From an uncultured Collinsella sp. (GTDB taxonomy: Bacteria > Actinomycetota > Coriobacteriia > Coriobacteriales > Coriobacteriaceae): a DNA stretch of 50,802 nucleotides. Below, in pieces: positions 22,645 to 31,248 of the stretch. The stretch covers positions 1-50,802 of the forward strand of contig CATYZK010000013.1 in the NCBI GenBank assembly GCA_958415665.1, in the 5' to 3' direction. How positions within the stretch are numbered: the stretch's first letter is position 1; every line of letters starts with the position of its first letter. Under the pieces are notes generated by a model. It did not search any database, was not told the DNA's origin, and saw only the letters and a list, made by a program, of their open reading frames with translations. A program made the position numbers and the translations under genes.

Positions 22645-24105
22645 TTAGCGCACCTGAGCGACGTAAGCGACGTTGGTCGAGGAGACCTTGTCCTCGAGCT
22701 GGACGCTCATGCGGGGATCGCCGGCGGTAGCGACGGTCAAATCGCCGGCCTCGACGTAGCCGAGCTCCTTAGCGGTCTCGATTGCCTTGACAATCGTGCC
22801 GTTGACGGTGCCCTGGGTAATCTCGGCCTGGTGCGGGATAACGCCCCAGTACATGATCATCTGCTGGACGGCCCACTCGTGGCGGGAGAACGCGCAGATC
22901 GGCATGTTGGGACGGAAGTGCGAGATCAGGCGAGCGGTACGGCCGGTGGTCGTCGGCACGGTGATGCACTTGGCGCCAACGGTGGTGGCCATGTTCACAG
23001 CGGACATACCCACAACGTTGTTGACGACGCGGGTGCCGTGAGCGTCGGCCGGAACCTCGAGCGGAGCGTGAGCCGGGAGGTACTTCTCGGTCTCCATGGC
23101 GATGCTGGCCTGCATCTTGACGGCCTCGACCGGGTACTTACCGGCAGCGGACTCGCCGGACAGCATGACGGCGTCGGTGCCGTCGTAAATTGCGTTAGCA
23201 ACGTCGGCAACCTCGGCGCGCGTCGGGCGCGGGTTCTGCTGCATGGAGTCGAGCATCTGCGTAGCGGTGATGACGGGCTTGTAGGCCGCGTTGCACTTGG
23301 CGATGATCTCCTTCTGGATGTGCGGAACGAGCTCGGGCTTGATCTCGATGCCCAGGTCGCCACGGGCGACCATGATGCCGTCGGAAGCCTCGAGGATCTC
23401 GTCGAAGTTCTCGACGCCCAGGGCGCACTCGATCTTCGGGAAGATCGTCACGTGCTCGCCACCGTTCTCGCGGCAAAGCTCGCGGATGCCGCGGACGGAC
23501 TCGCCGTCACGGATGAAGGAGGCGGCGATGTAGTCGATGTTCTCGGTCAGGCCAAAGAGGATGTCCTGACGATCGCGCTCGGTGATGGCGGGCAGCGAGA
23601 TGTTGACGTTGGGCATGTTGACGCCCTTGCGCTCGCCGATCAGGCCGTCGTTCTTGACGACGCAGGTCATGTCCTGGCCGTCGACGGACTCGACCTCGAG
23701 GGCAACCAGACCGTCGTCGATCAGGATGAGGGAGCCCTTCTCGACCTCGGAGGGCAGAGCCAGGTAGTCGAGGGAGATGTGCTCAGAAGTGCCGTGGAAA
23801 TCCTCGGACGTGGGCTGAGCGGTGACGACGATCTTGTCACCAGTCTTAACGGCAACCTTCTTGCCGTCGACCAGAAGGCCGGTGCGGACCTCGGGGCCCT
23901 TGGTGTCGAGCAGGATGCCGACGGGCAGACCGAGCTCCTTGGAAATACGACGGACGCGCTCGATGCGACCGTGGTGCTCGTCGTAGGAGCCGTGCGAGAA
24001 GTTAAAACGGGCGACGTTCATTCCCGCCTTGATCATCTCGCGGATGGTCTCGTCGCTATCGCAGGCGGGACCCATGGTGCATACAATCTTGGTGCGCTTG
24101 TACAT
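22645..24105 (-). CDS. pyk: Pyruvate kinase
   Basis: A 486-residue enzyme making pyruvate and ATP from phosphoenolpyruvate and ADP, the last ATP-forming step of glycolysis. The N-terminus RTKIVCTMGPACDSDETI, the substrate region MNVARFNFSHGSYDEH, LLDTKGPEVRTG, the metal and lysine site TIFPKIECALGVENFDEI and ITATQMLDSM are all present. The C-terminal allosteric domain (about 355-486) ends QVR. There is no extra C-terminal PEP-utilising domain. A GGAGG lies eight bases before the ATG. Monocistronic: its own promoter region and a strong terminator flank it. Confidence 0.97.
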   Translation of the reverse strand: MYKRTKIVCTMGPACDSDETIREMIKAGMNVARFNFSHGSYDEHHGRIERVRRISKELGLPVGILLDTKGPEVRTGLLVDGKKVAVKTGDKIVVTAQPTSEDFHGTSEHISLDYLALPSEVEKGSLILIDDGLVALEVESVDGQDMTCVVKNDGLIGERKGVNMPNVNISLPAITERDRQDILFGLTENIDYIAASFIRDGESVRGIRELCRENGGEHVTIFPKIECALGVENFDEILEASDGIMVARGDLGIEIKPELVPHIQKEIIAKCNAAYKPVITATQMLDSMQQNPRPTRAEVADVANAIYDGTDAVMLSGESAAGKYPVEAVKMQASIAMETEKYLPAHAPLEVPADAHGTRVVNNVVGMSAVNMATTVGAKCITVPTTTGRTARLISHFRPNMPICAFSRHEWAVQQMIMYWGVIPHQAEITQGTVNGTIVKAIETAKELGYVEAGDLTVATAGDPRMSVQLEDKVSSTNVAYVAQVR

Positions 24106-24168
24106 TCAGACCTCCATCTGACATCGTCTTGCGCTGATAGATAAACCATAAGAAATAAAACCGAGAAG

Positions 24169-24174
24169 ATTATA
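24169..24174 (-). promoter_or_regulatory. Candidate -10 box of pyk
   Basis: TATAAT on the minus strand, about 64 bases before the pyk start. No good -35 box lies 17 bases further upstream (GGGGTA), so this may be an activator-dependent or extended promoter. Confidence 0.4.
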
Positions 24175-24179
24175 ACGAA

Positions 24180-24399
24180 TTGCCGACCGAATACCCCTAA
24201 AAATCGACCGTACGCCGATTAAGAAGTTCATTTTTTACTCCAAAAAGGCTAAAGGAAAAACTTTTATCAGGTGCTCTTAACGCTGCTATCTGGGAGATAT
24301 TTCAGTTAGACGATGTGGCTAAGAAAAAACGTTTTACCAACATTGAGCATCACACCGTCTGCACCGTTGTACCTGACCGTGTTTCCAAATGGAATGATT
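24180..24399. other. AT-rich divergent intergenic region between pyk and the P-type ATPase
   Basis: About 220 bases of unusually AT-rich DNA with several A and T runs. No gene is seen. It should hold control sites for both flanking genes. Confidence 0.4.
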
Positions 24400-24540
24400 T
24401 TGGCTAAAAGCGCCGCCTTGGGGTACCATAGCTCCACTATCAACTGCCGCTCAGCACGGCAGCCTTGATGAGCCCTTGCCCTTCTCCTGGGAATTATGAT
24501 CGGGCATCAATCTGCTGAGTGGCCCGAATCCCAGGAGGGG
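24400..24540 (+). promoter_or_regulatory. Promoter and structured leader of the P-type ATPase, with the Shine-Dalgarno inside a hairpin
   Basis: TTGGCT (24400-24405) and TACCAT (24424-24429) are 18 bases apart. The leader has a first hairpin, CTGCCG-CTCAGCA-CGGCAG. A second nested hairpin has CTCCTGGG (24484-24491) pairing with CCCAGGAG (24530-24537), closed inside by CGGGC/GCCCG. The right arm contains the AGGAGG ribosome site of the ATPase, so folding would hide it. Opening would need a ligand, protein, temperature or metal change. A manganese (yybP-ykoY) riboswitch was considered but the consensus is not met. Confidence 0.5.
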
Positions 24541-24547
24541 ACTCTAT

Positions 24548-27229
24548 ATGCAAAAGGAATACCTGTCCGCCGCGGCGGAGGTGCTCAGCGACCAGGGTGT
24601 CGATGAGAACCTCGGCCTGAGCAACGACGAGGCGTCGTCGCGTCTCGCCAAGACAGGCCCTAACAAGCTCGAGGAAGCCGAGAAGACGCCGTTGTGGAAG
24701 CGCTTCTTTGAGCAGATGGCCGACCCCATGGTCATCATGCTGATCGTGGCTGCCGTCATCAGCGCGCTTACAGGCATGGTCAAGGGCGAGCCCGACTTTG
24801 CCGATGTCGCCATCATCATGTTCGTCGTTATCGTCAACTCGGTGCTGGGCGTGGTCCAGGAGGCCAAGAGCGAGGAGGCCCTCGAGGCCCTGCAGGAGAT
24901 GAGCGCGGCGCAGTCCAAGGTTTTGCGCGACGGCAGGCTCGTACACCTGCCGAGTGCCGAGCTCGTGCCAGGCGACGTGATCATGCTCGAGGCGGGCGAC
25001 TCCGTCCCGGCAGACTGCCGCGTGCTCGAGAGCGCCACGATGAAGATCGAGGAAGCCGCCCTGACCGGCGAGTCCGTGCCCGTAGAGAAGCACGCCAACG
25101 TGATTGAGCTCGCCGCAGGCACCGACGACGTGCCGCTCGGCGACCGCAAGAACATGTGCTACATGGGCTCTACCGTGGTGTACGGCCGCGGTCGCGCCGT
25201 CGTGGTCGGCACCGGCATGAACACCGAGATGGGTAAGATTGCCGGCGCTCTGGCCGAGGCCAAGGAAGAGCTCACGCCTCTGCAGGTTAAGCTCGCCGAG
25301 CTCAGCCGCATCCTTACCATCATGGTGATCGTCATCTGCGTCGTGATCTTTGGCGTTGACATCCTGCGTCACGGCGTGGGCAACGTCCTTACCGACCCGA
25401 CCGCGCTGCTCGACACCTTTATGGTCGCCGTCTCGCTTGCCGTCGCCGCCATTCCCGAGGGCCTGGTTGCCGTCGTGACCATCGTGCTTTCGCTCGGCGT
25501 GACCAAGATGGCCAAGCGCCAGGCGATTATCCGCAAGCTCTCTGCCGTCGAGACCCTTGGCTGCACGCAGACCATCTGCTCCGACAAGACCGGTACCCTT
25601 ACCCAGAACAAGATGACCGTCGTCAAGCACGAGCTTGCCGCGCCTAAGGAGAAGTTCCTGGCCGGCATGGCCCTGTGCTCCGATGCCCAGTGGGACGAGG
25701 AGCTGGGCGAGGCCGTGGGCGAGCCGACCGAGTGCGCGCTCGTCAACGACGCCGGCAAGGCGGGCCTAACCGGCCTGACCGCCGAGCACCCGCGCGTGGG
25801 CGAGGCCCCGTTCGACTCGGGCCGCAAGATGATGTCCGTGGTCGTCGAGACCCTGGACGGCGAGTACGAGCAGTACACCAAGGGCGCGCCCGACGTGGTG
25901 ATCGGCCTGTGTACCCATATCTACGACGGCGACAAGGTCGTTCCACTGACCGAGGAGCGTCGTGCCGAGCTCGTGGCCGCCAACAAGGCCATGGCCGACG
26001 AAGCCCTGCGCGTGCTGGCGCTGGCAAGCCGCACCTACACCGAGGTCCCGGCCGACTGCAGCCCCGCCGCGCTCGAGCACGACCTGGTCTTTTGCGGCCT
26101 GTCCGGAATGATCGACCCGGTCCGCCCCGAGGTGGCCGACGCCATCCGCGAGGCGCACGATGCCGGCATCCGCACCGTCATGATCACGGGCGACCATATC
26201 GACACCGCCGTGGCAATCGCCAAGCAGCTGGGCATCGTCACCGACCGCAGCCAGGCCATCACCGGTGCCGACCTCGACCGCATGAGCGACGAGGAACTCG
26301 ACGCGCATATCGAGGACTACGGCGTGTACGCCCGCGTCCAGCCCGAGCACAAGACCCGCATCGTCGAGGCCTGGAAGTCGCGCGACCAGATCGTTGCCAT
26401 GACGGGCGACGGCGTCAACGACGCCCCGTCCATCAAGCGCGCCGACATCGGCGTCGGTATGGGCATCACCGGCACCGACGTCACCAAGAACGTCGCCGAC
26501 ATGGTGCTTGCCGACGACAACTTCGCCACCATCATCGGTGCCTGCGAAGAGGGCCGTCGCATCTACGACAACATCCGCAAGGTCATTCAGTTCCTGCTTT
26601 CGGCCAACCTTGCCGAGGTCTTCTCGGTGTTCATTGCCACGCTCATCGGCTTTACCATCTTCCAGCCGGTGCAGCTGCTGTGGGTGAACCTGGTCACCGA
26701 CTGCTTCCCCGCGCTCGCGTTAGGGATGGAGGACGCCGAAGGCGACATCATGAAGCGCAAGCCGCGCAACGCCAAGGACGGCGTCTTTGCCGGACATATG
26801 GGTCTGGACTGTGTGGTCCAGGGCCTGATTATTACCGTGCTGGTGCTGGCGAGCTTCTTTGTGGGCGTGTACTTTGACATGGGCTACATCCACATCGCCG
26901 ATATGATTGCCGGCAATGCCGACGAGGAAGGCGTGATGATGGCGTTCATCACGCTCAACATGGTCGAGATTTTCCACTGCTTCAATATGCGCAGCCGTCG
27001 TGCGTCGCTGTTCACCATGAAGAAGCAGAACAAGTGGCTGTGGGCTTCCGCCGCGCTGGCGCTGGTGCTGACGGTGATCGTAACCGTGCAGCCGACGCTT
27101 GCCGAGATGTTCTTTGGCCCCGTGACGCTTGAGCTCAAGGGCGTTGTCGCTGCCCTGGGCCTGGCCTTCCTGATCATCCCGCTGATGGAGATCTACAAGG
27201 CGATCATGCGCGCGGTCGAGAAAGAGTAA
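24548..27229 (+). CDS. Cation-transporting P-type ATPase, P2A (calcium pump) type
   Basis: An 893-residue ATP-driven cation pump. An N-terminal cation-ATPase domain (residues 1-75) leads to helices 1-2, then the actuator loop with TGES, and helix 4 PEGLVAVVTIVLSLG, the calcium-site motif of SERCA/PMR1 pumps. The phosphorylation site is DKTGTLTQNK (Asp346), followed by an ATP-binding domain with KGAPDVV and the hinge MTGDGVNDAPSIKRADIGVGMG. Helices 5-10 follow, with NLVTDCFPALALGMED in helix 6. All catalytic residues are intact. The likely job is Ca2+ (or Mn2+) export. Its Shine-Dalgarno lies in a leader hairpin, suggesting post-transcriptional control. Confidence 0.93.
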   Translation: MQKEYLSAAAEVLSDQGVDENLGLSNDEASSRLAKTGPNKLEEAEKTPLWKRFFEQMADPMVIMLIVAAVISALTGMVKGEPDFADVAIIMFVVIVNSVLGVVQEAKSEEALEALQEMSAAQSKVLRDGRLVHLPSAELVPGDVIMLEAGDSVPADCRVLESATMKIEEAALTGESVPVEKHANVIELAAGTDDVPLGDRKNMCYMGSTVVYGRGRAVVVGTGMNTEMGKIAGALAEAKEELTPLQVKLAELSRILTIMVIVICVVIFGVDILRHGVGNVLTDPTALLDTFMVAVSLAVAAIPEGLVAVVTIVLSLGVTKMAKRQAIIRKLSAVETLGCTQTICSDKTGTLTQNKMTVVKHELAAPKEKFLAGMALCSDAQWDEELGEAVGEPTECALVNDAGKAGLTGLTAEHPRVGEAPFDSGRKMMSVVVETLDGEYEQYTKGAPDVVIGLCTHIYDGDKVVPLTEERRAELVAANKAMADEALRVLALASRTYTEVPADCSPAALEHDLVFCGLSGMIDPVRPEVADAIREAHDAGIRTVMITGDHIDTAVAIAKQLGIVTDRSQAITGADLDRMSDEELDAHIEDYGVYARVQPEHKTRIVEAWKSRDQIVAMTGDGVNDAPSIKRADIGVGMGITGTDVTKNVADMVLADDNFATIIGACEEGRRIYDNIRKVIQFLLSANLAEVFSVFIATLIGFTIFQPVQLLWVNLVTDCFPALALGMEDAEGDIMKRKPRNAKDGVFAGHMGLDCVVQGLIITVLVLASFFVGVYFDMGYIHIADMIAGNADEEGVMMAFITLNMVEIFHCFNMRSRRASLFTMKKQNKWLWASAALALVLTVIVTVQPTLAEMFFGPVTLELKGVVAALGLAFLIIPLMEIYKAIMRAVEKE

Positions 27230-27240
27230 CGTACCTGTCC

Positions 27241-27346
27241 GGGCCCGACCGCCTGCGGGGTTTCCACGGGCACGTCCTCGCGCTTCGCGCTGCGGGATGT
27301 GCCCTTTGGAAACCCCTCCCGGCAGGCGGGCCCTGCGGTAACGTTG
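27241..27346. repeat. Multi-stem hairpin element, copy 2 (after the P-type ATPase)
   Basis: Same architecture as the element at 17187-17294. The middle stem is GGGGTTTCC (27257-27265) with GGAAACCCC (27308-27316). The inner stem is GGGCAC (27268-27273) with GTGCCC (27299-27304). The apex is GCGC-TTC-GCGC. The outer stem is CGCCTG/CAGGCG with GGGCC/GGCCC. The stems differ from copy 1 by paired changes, while the unpaired CGTCCTCG and TGCGGGATG are unchanged. It begins 12 bases after the ATPase stop. Confidence 0.8.
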
Positions 27347-27390
27347 CTGGCTTCTCTCGCGCGGATGAAAAAGACTGAGAGAAAGTTTGT

Positions 27391-27424
27391 GAGCCGGTCG
27401 AGCATTTGCTCGACCGGCTCTTTT
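27391..27424 (+). terminator. Terminator of the P-type ATPase gene
   Basis: GAGCCGGTCGAGCA and its exact complement (14 bp) close a 2-base loop and are followed by TTTT. A partial second copy of the 3' part (GGCC-AGCTCTTTTTGATTT) lies at 27441-27460. Confidence 0.9.
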
Positions 27425-27503
27425 GATTTAGGGCTTTGCCCGGCCAGCTCTTTTTGATTTAAAATACCTGCTCAGTTGTGATTTATGGTGCTGGGAGGCG
27501 CTT

Positions 27504-28688
27504 GTGGGCAAGGCTAAGGCTAAAGCGAAGAAAAAGACGACGGGGGCGCGGGCTAAGCGCGATCGTCGTCGGAAACTCGCGACCGAGGCTCCCGCATCTG
27601 CTGAGGAGCTGCTGGCAAGCGTGCCGGGACTCGACGCGCTGCAGGACGTTCCAGCGTTTGATGACCTGCCGGTCGATGCGGCTCAGCAGGCTGCCTTCGA
27701 TGACTTTTGCGCTCAGGCCGAGGAACCCGAGCAGATGCAGCTGGGCGCCGTGGTGCGCCTGGACCGCGGGTTTCCGCTGGTGGCGACTGCCGACGACACC
27801 TTCCGTGCCGAGCACGCCGTGGGGTTTGCCAAGTTGCGTGGCGAGGACGAGGTCCTGCTGCCTGCCGTGGGCGATCGTGTGGCGGTGCGCCGCGCTCCCG
27901 GGCACGATATGGGCGTGATTGAGTGCGTGCTGCCGCGCCGTACGAGCTTTGAGCGTTGGCGCGGCCGTGCCCGCGGAGAGCGCCAGGTGCTCTGCTCCAA
28001 CGTGGATAGCGTGCTAATCGTGCAGGCGCTCGGTGCCGGCGAGGTGCTGCTCGACCGCGTGGCGCGCTCGCTGGTGTTGGCGCTCGACTGCGATGCCGAA
28101 CCGGTGGTGGTGCTCACCAAGGCCGATCGCTGCGATGCCGAGGAGCTCGAGCGCGATCTGGACCGCGTGCGCCGCCTGGTGGGTCCGGACGTGCGCGTGA
28201 TCGTGACGTCCTCTGCCGAGGGCCGCGGCCTGGACGAGGTCCGTGCCTGCGTGCCCGCCGGGAGCTGCGCCATGATTCTGGGCGAGTCGGGTGCCGGCAA
28301 GTCGACGCTGCTCAATGCACTGCTGGGCCACGATACGTTGGCGACCGGCGGTGTGCGCGAACGCGACGACCAGGGCCGTCACACTACCGTCGCGCGCGTG
28401 ATGGTGACGCTGCCGGGCGACGCCGGCGTGATCGCCGATGCCCCGGGCCTGCGCAGCCTACCGCTCGTGGGTCACGAGCGGGGACTGGCCCGCGCCTTCC
28501 CCGAGATTGTCGAGGCATCGCGCGCGTGCCGGTTTGGCGATTGCACGCATACCCATGAGCCAGGTTGCGCCGTTCGCGAGGCCGAGGACGCCGGGCAGAT
28601 CGACAGCCTGCGTCTGGAAACGTTCCAAAACTTGGCGTCATCCATGCGCGTGAGCGCTCAAATGCTCGATCCCGATGTCCATCTGTAA
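27504..28688 (+). CDS. rsgA: Ribosome small-subunit-dependent GTPase A
   Basis: A 394-residue late 30S assembly GTPase. A Lys/Ala-rich extension (about residues 1-25, GKAKAKAKKKTTGARAKRDR) probably binds rRNA. After it come an OB-fold (about 75-150) and a circularly permuted GTPase domain in which G4 (TKAD) precedes G1 (GESGAGKSTLLNAL, about 260-273) and G3 (DAPGLRS). The C-terminal zinc site has Cys-x5-Cys-x-His-x5-Cys (CRFGDCTHTHEPGC). The start is GTG 27504 with GGGAGG five bases upstream. The unusually long N-terminus (about 70 residues before the OB-fold) is longer than in E. coli RsgA. Confidence 0.95.
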   Translation: MGKAKAKAKKKTTGARAKRDRRRKLATEAPASAEELLASVPGLDALQDVPAFDDLPVDAAQQAAFDDFCAQAEEPEQMQLGAVVRLDRGFPLVATADDTFRAEHAVGFAKLRGEDEVLLPAVGDRVAVRRAPGHDMGVIECVLPRRTSFERWRGRARGERQVLCSNVDSVLIVQALGAGEVLLDRVARSLVLALDCDAEPVVVLTKADRCDAEELERDLDRVRRLVGPDVRVIVTSSAEGRGLDEVRACVPAGSCAMILGESGAGKSTLLNALLGHDTLATGGVRERDDQGRHTTVARVMVTLPGDAGVIADAPGLRSLPLVGHERGLARAFPEIVEASRACRFGDCTHTHEPGCAVREAEDAGQIDSLRLETFQNLASSMRVSAQMLDPDVHL

Positions 28689-28705
28689 TTGATTTTTCCT
28701 ATGAC

Positions 28706-28739
28706 AGCCGTCTCCCAACTGTTCGGGAGACGGCTTTTT
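28706..28739 (+). terminator. Terminator of rsgA
   Basis: AGCCGTCTCCC and GGGAGACGGCT (11 bp) around an 8-base loop, then TTTT. Confidence 0.9.
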
Positions 28740-28939
28740 GCTGCGGAAAAGTCTCGAAACATGCAGTTTGCTGACGTGCCGACCAAAACCTTGCCACGAG
28801 CTTGACGGGCTGGTCGGCTTTTGGTCAGCGATTGGTTTGACATCGAAAACCAAGATCGCGATTGCGCCGCTTTGCACTCTGACCGCCCAGACAATGGTGG
28901 TACGGGCATTCGCCCGGCACTGCCATGAGAGGAGCGGCC

Positions 28940-29599
28940 GTGAACAAGAGCAAGCGCATCGCCATCAGTCTGGTCGCGGGCGTGCTCGCTGCTCTGCTCT
29001 GCATGGTTTACGGCTCGTCGATCCGCTCGCAAGCCGAACAGGTCCAGGCTGAGACCTTGGCCAAGTACGGTGGCGATCGCGTCGAGGTTTGCGTCGCGGC
29101 GCGCGATATCGATGTGGGCGAGACCCTCGATGAGACCAATGTCATAACCCAGGAATGGCTGACGAGCCTGCTGCCGCGTGACGCGGCGACCGAGCTGCGC
29201 CAGGTGCGCGGCGACGTGACGACTTCGCGTATTCCCAAAAACGCCGTGATCTGCAATGTCTACACCAAGGCCGAGAGCCGCAAGCTCGAGGTGCCTAAGG
29301 GCAAGGTCGCCGTTTCGGTGGCGGTCGATGCCGAGCACTCGGTCGGCGGCGCTACGGGCGTGGGCAGCTACGTGGATGTGTATGTGCAAAAAGACGGCGT
29401 AACCGATCGGCTGTGCGGCGCGTACGTGATCGATACCAGTGAGGATTCCGGTGCCACGCGCGAGGGCAAGATCGAATGGGTGACGCTGGCGGCTGACCCC
29501 GAAGACGTCAAGGAACTGCTGGGAGCCTCGGGCAAGGGAACGGTCAGCTTGACGATTCCCGCCACGGCGCGCGGCAAAAAGAGCGGAGGCGACGAGTGA
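28940..29599 (+). CDS. cpaB: Flp pilus assembly protein CpaB/RcpC-like (SAF domain)
   Basis: A 219-residue protein with one N-terminal membrane helix (ISLVAGVLAALLCMVYG) and an extracytoplasmic SAF domain beginning VEVCVAARDIDVGETLDE (about 44-61). It has the CpaB/RcpC layout found at the start of Tad loci, where it is thought to support the assembly platform or contact peptidoglycan. GTG 28940 is chosen because AGAGGAG lies five bases upstream; ATG 28925 would place the ribosome site inside the gene. It is the first gene of the operon. A weak hairpin with a T tail (28778-28822) and a TTGACA (28837-28842) lie upstream. It overlaps the next gene in TGATG. Confidence 0.8.
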   Translation: MNKSKRIAISLVAGVLAALLCMVYGSSIRSQAEQVQAETLAKYGGDRVEVCVAARDIDVGETLDETNVITQEWLTSLLPRDAATELRQVRGDVTTSRIPKNAVICNVYTKAESRKLEVPKGKVAVSVAVDAEHSVGGATGVGSYVDVYVQKDGVTDRLCGAYVIDTSEDSGATREGKIEWVTLAADPEDVKELLGASGKGTVSLTIPATARGKKSGGDE

Positions 29600-31248
29600 T
29601 GAAGGCGATCTGGCTTGCGTGCTGCGCGTGCGGCGATTACGGACTGTTGCAGCGGGAAGTCGAGGGCCGTGATGTGGGTGCACAGGTGCTTCGCGTGGGT
29701 GACCTGGACGGGCTGGTTTCCATGGCGCGGGCGTTTCCGTCGCGCCGCGGGGCCGCCATCATCGCGGCGTCTCTGTTTGATACCGAAGATGTGCGCAAGA
29801 CTGTTGCGCGCCTGACGGCCGAAGGCCGCGTGAGTCGCGTGGTCGTGTTGATAGAAGCGCTCGATCCGTCGGATATCGAGGGGCTGTTTCGCGCGGGGGC
29901 GACCGAGGTCATCGCTGCACACAGTATATGCGGCAACGGGCGCGCGGGCGAGGGAGCGGTTGATTCCGATCGGCGCATGACGATTGAGCCCGATGCTTTT
30001 GTTGATAGGGAACCCGGGGCGCCTCGCGCTACAAGAGGCCCGCGTGTTGATGATTATGGAAAAGCGGAAGCCGAGCATGGTCGGCGCCCCCGGAACCCCC
30101 TTGTATACGATGACGCTGGAGGGCTGGCGCAGCATGCTGGCGACTCCCCGGCAGTAGATATGGGATACGTGCACGGCGTGAATCTGGCGGATGAACTCGA
30201 CGAAGTTGAGGGCCTTGCCGGGTGCGGCGAGTTGTCGCTGATGCAGCATGAGCAGATTGCGCAGAACGAGCCTGCCTCGCAGACCGAACAAGCAGCCATG
30301 CCGGCTTGGACGCAGCACGTGGTTGCGGCGGGGGAGACGGGGACGCTGTCACCGACGCCCGCCCCGCCGCCTCCGATGCCGCTGGCAGACGCTGCCGCTC
30401 CGCCGCATCGAGCTCCAGTCATCTGCGCTATTTCGGGTTCGGGCGGTTGCGGCAAGTCGACGATCGTTGCCACCATGGCACACACATCGTCGCTGTTGGG
30501 CTTGCGTGCCGCCGTGCTCGACCTGGACCTGATGTTTGGAAACCTTTACGACTTGTTAGGCGTCGATGCTCCGCGCGATATGGCGGCACTTATCGAGCCG
30601 TCGGCAGCGGGCACGCTCACCGAGCCGGATATCGTAGCCGCTTCGATGCGCGTGGCGCCGGGCGTTACGCTCTGGGGTCCCGTCGCGGCGCCCGAGCAAG
30701 CCGAGCTCATGGCACGTCCGGTGGAGCTACTGCTTGATGTCCTGCGTCGCGAATCCGACGTGGTCTTTATCGATACCTCGGTCTTTTGGGGCGACGCCGT
30801 GGCGGCTGCGGTGGCGGCGAGCGACCGTTGCCTGGTCGTTGGCGATGCGGCGGTGTCGTCCGCGGCATCGGCATCGCGCGTCATTGAACTGGCAGGTCGA
30901 GTAGGTGTGCCGCGCACGCGCATGAGCGCCGTGTTCAACCGGTTCGGTGCGCGCGGGGCAGACGAGGACGTCGCCATGCGCTTTGAGATTGCCTGTGCGT
31001 TGAGCTCCAAGATTCGTATCGCCGATGGCGGGCAGGATCTCGCCGCGCTCATGGCGTTTGGGCGCGCTGACGAGGCAGTGGGGCAGACCAGCGCTTTTGC
31101 GACTAGCGTGCGTGAGGCCACGCGCGAGATGCTCGTGGAACTGGGGTGCGCCGTCGGCCCTTGGAGCGATATGGTCGCCGACCGTGCAACGCGCACCGAA
31201 CGCCCGCGTATCCGCCTTCCCTGGTCGCGCGAGGGTGATCAGCGATGA
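29599..31248 (+). CDS. cpaE: Tad pilus localisation/ATPase protein CpaE-like (TadZ)
   Basis: A 549-residue MinD/ParA-superfamily protein. Residues 1-110 resemble a degenerate receiver domain (GLFRAGATEVIAA near its end). A long Pro/Ala/acidic linker follows (about 110-275, with PAPPPPMPL). The ATPase domain begins with SGSGGCGKSTIVATMAH near 280-296, a Walker A with Gly in place of the usual deviant lysine (KGGxGK). LDLDLMFGNLYDLLGV follows. In Caulobacter and Aggregatibacter CpaE/TadZ places the pilus machine at the pole. The missing signature lysine may alter dimerisation-dependent ATP hydrolysis. ATG 29599 shares bases with the cpaB stop; GGAGG precedes it. Confidence 0.85.
   Translation: MKAIWLACCACGDYGLLQREVEGRDVGAQVLRVGDLDGLVSMARAFPSRRGAAIIAASLFDTEDVRKTVARLTAEGRVSRVVVLIEALDPSDIEGLFRAGATEVIAAHSICGNGRAGEGAVDSDRRMTIEPDAFVDREPGAPRATRGPRVDDYGKAEAEHGRRPRNPLVYDDAGGLAQHAGDSPAVDMGYVHGVNLADELDEVEGLAGCGELSLMQHEQIAQNEPASQTEQAAMPAWTQHVVAAGETGTLSPTPAPPPPMPLADAAAPPHRAPVICAISGSGGCGKSTIVATMAHTSSLLGLRAAVLDLDLMFGNLYDLLGVDAPRDMAALIEPSAAGTLTEPDIVAASMRVAPGVTLWGPVAAPEQAELMARPVELLLDVLRRESDVVFIDTSVFWGDAVAAAVAASDRCLVVGDAAVSSAASASRVIELAGRVGVPRTRMSAVFNRFGARGADEDVAMRFEIACALSSKIRIADGGQDLAALMAFGRADEAVGQTSAFATSVREATREMLVELGCAVGPWSDMVADRATRTERPRIRLPWSREGDQR

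Noticed and set aside
22507..24144. Long plus-strand open frame across the pyruvate kinase gene (545 codons)
   Set aside because: It is the antisense shadow of pyk, which has all catalytic motifs, a ribosome site and terminator on the minus strand. GC-rich genes produce such shadows.
24400..24540. yybP-ykoY manganese riboswitch before the P-type ATPase
   Set aside because: The sequence CCTTGGGG appears, but the paired core and the other conserved loops do not fit.
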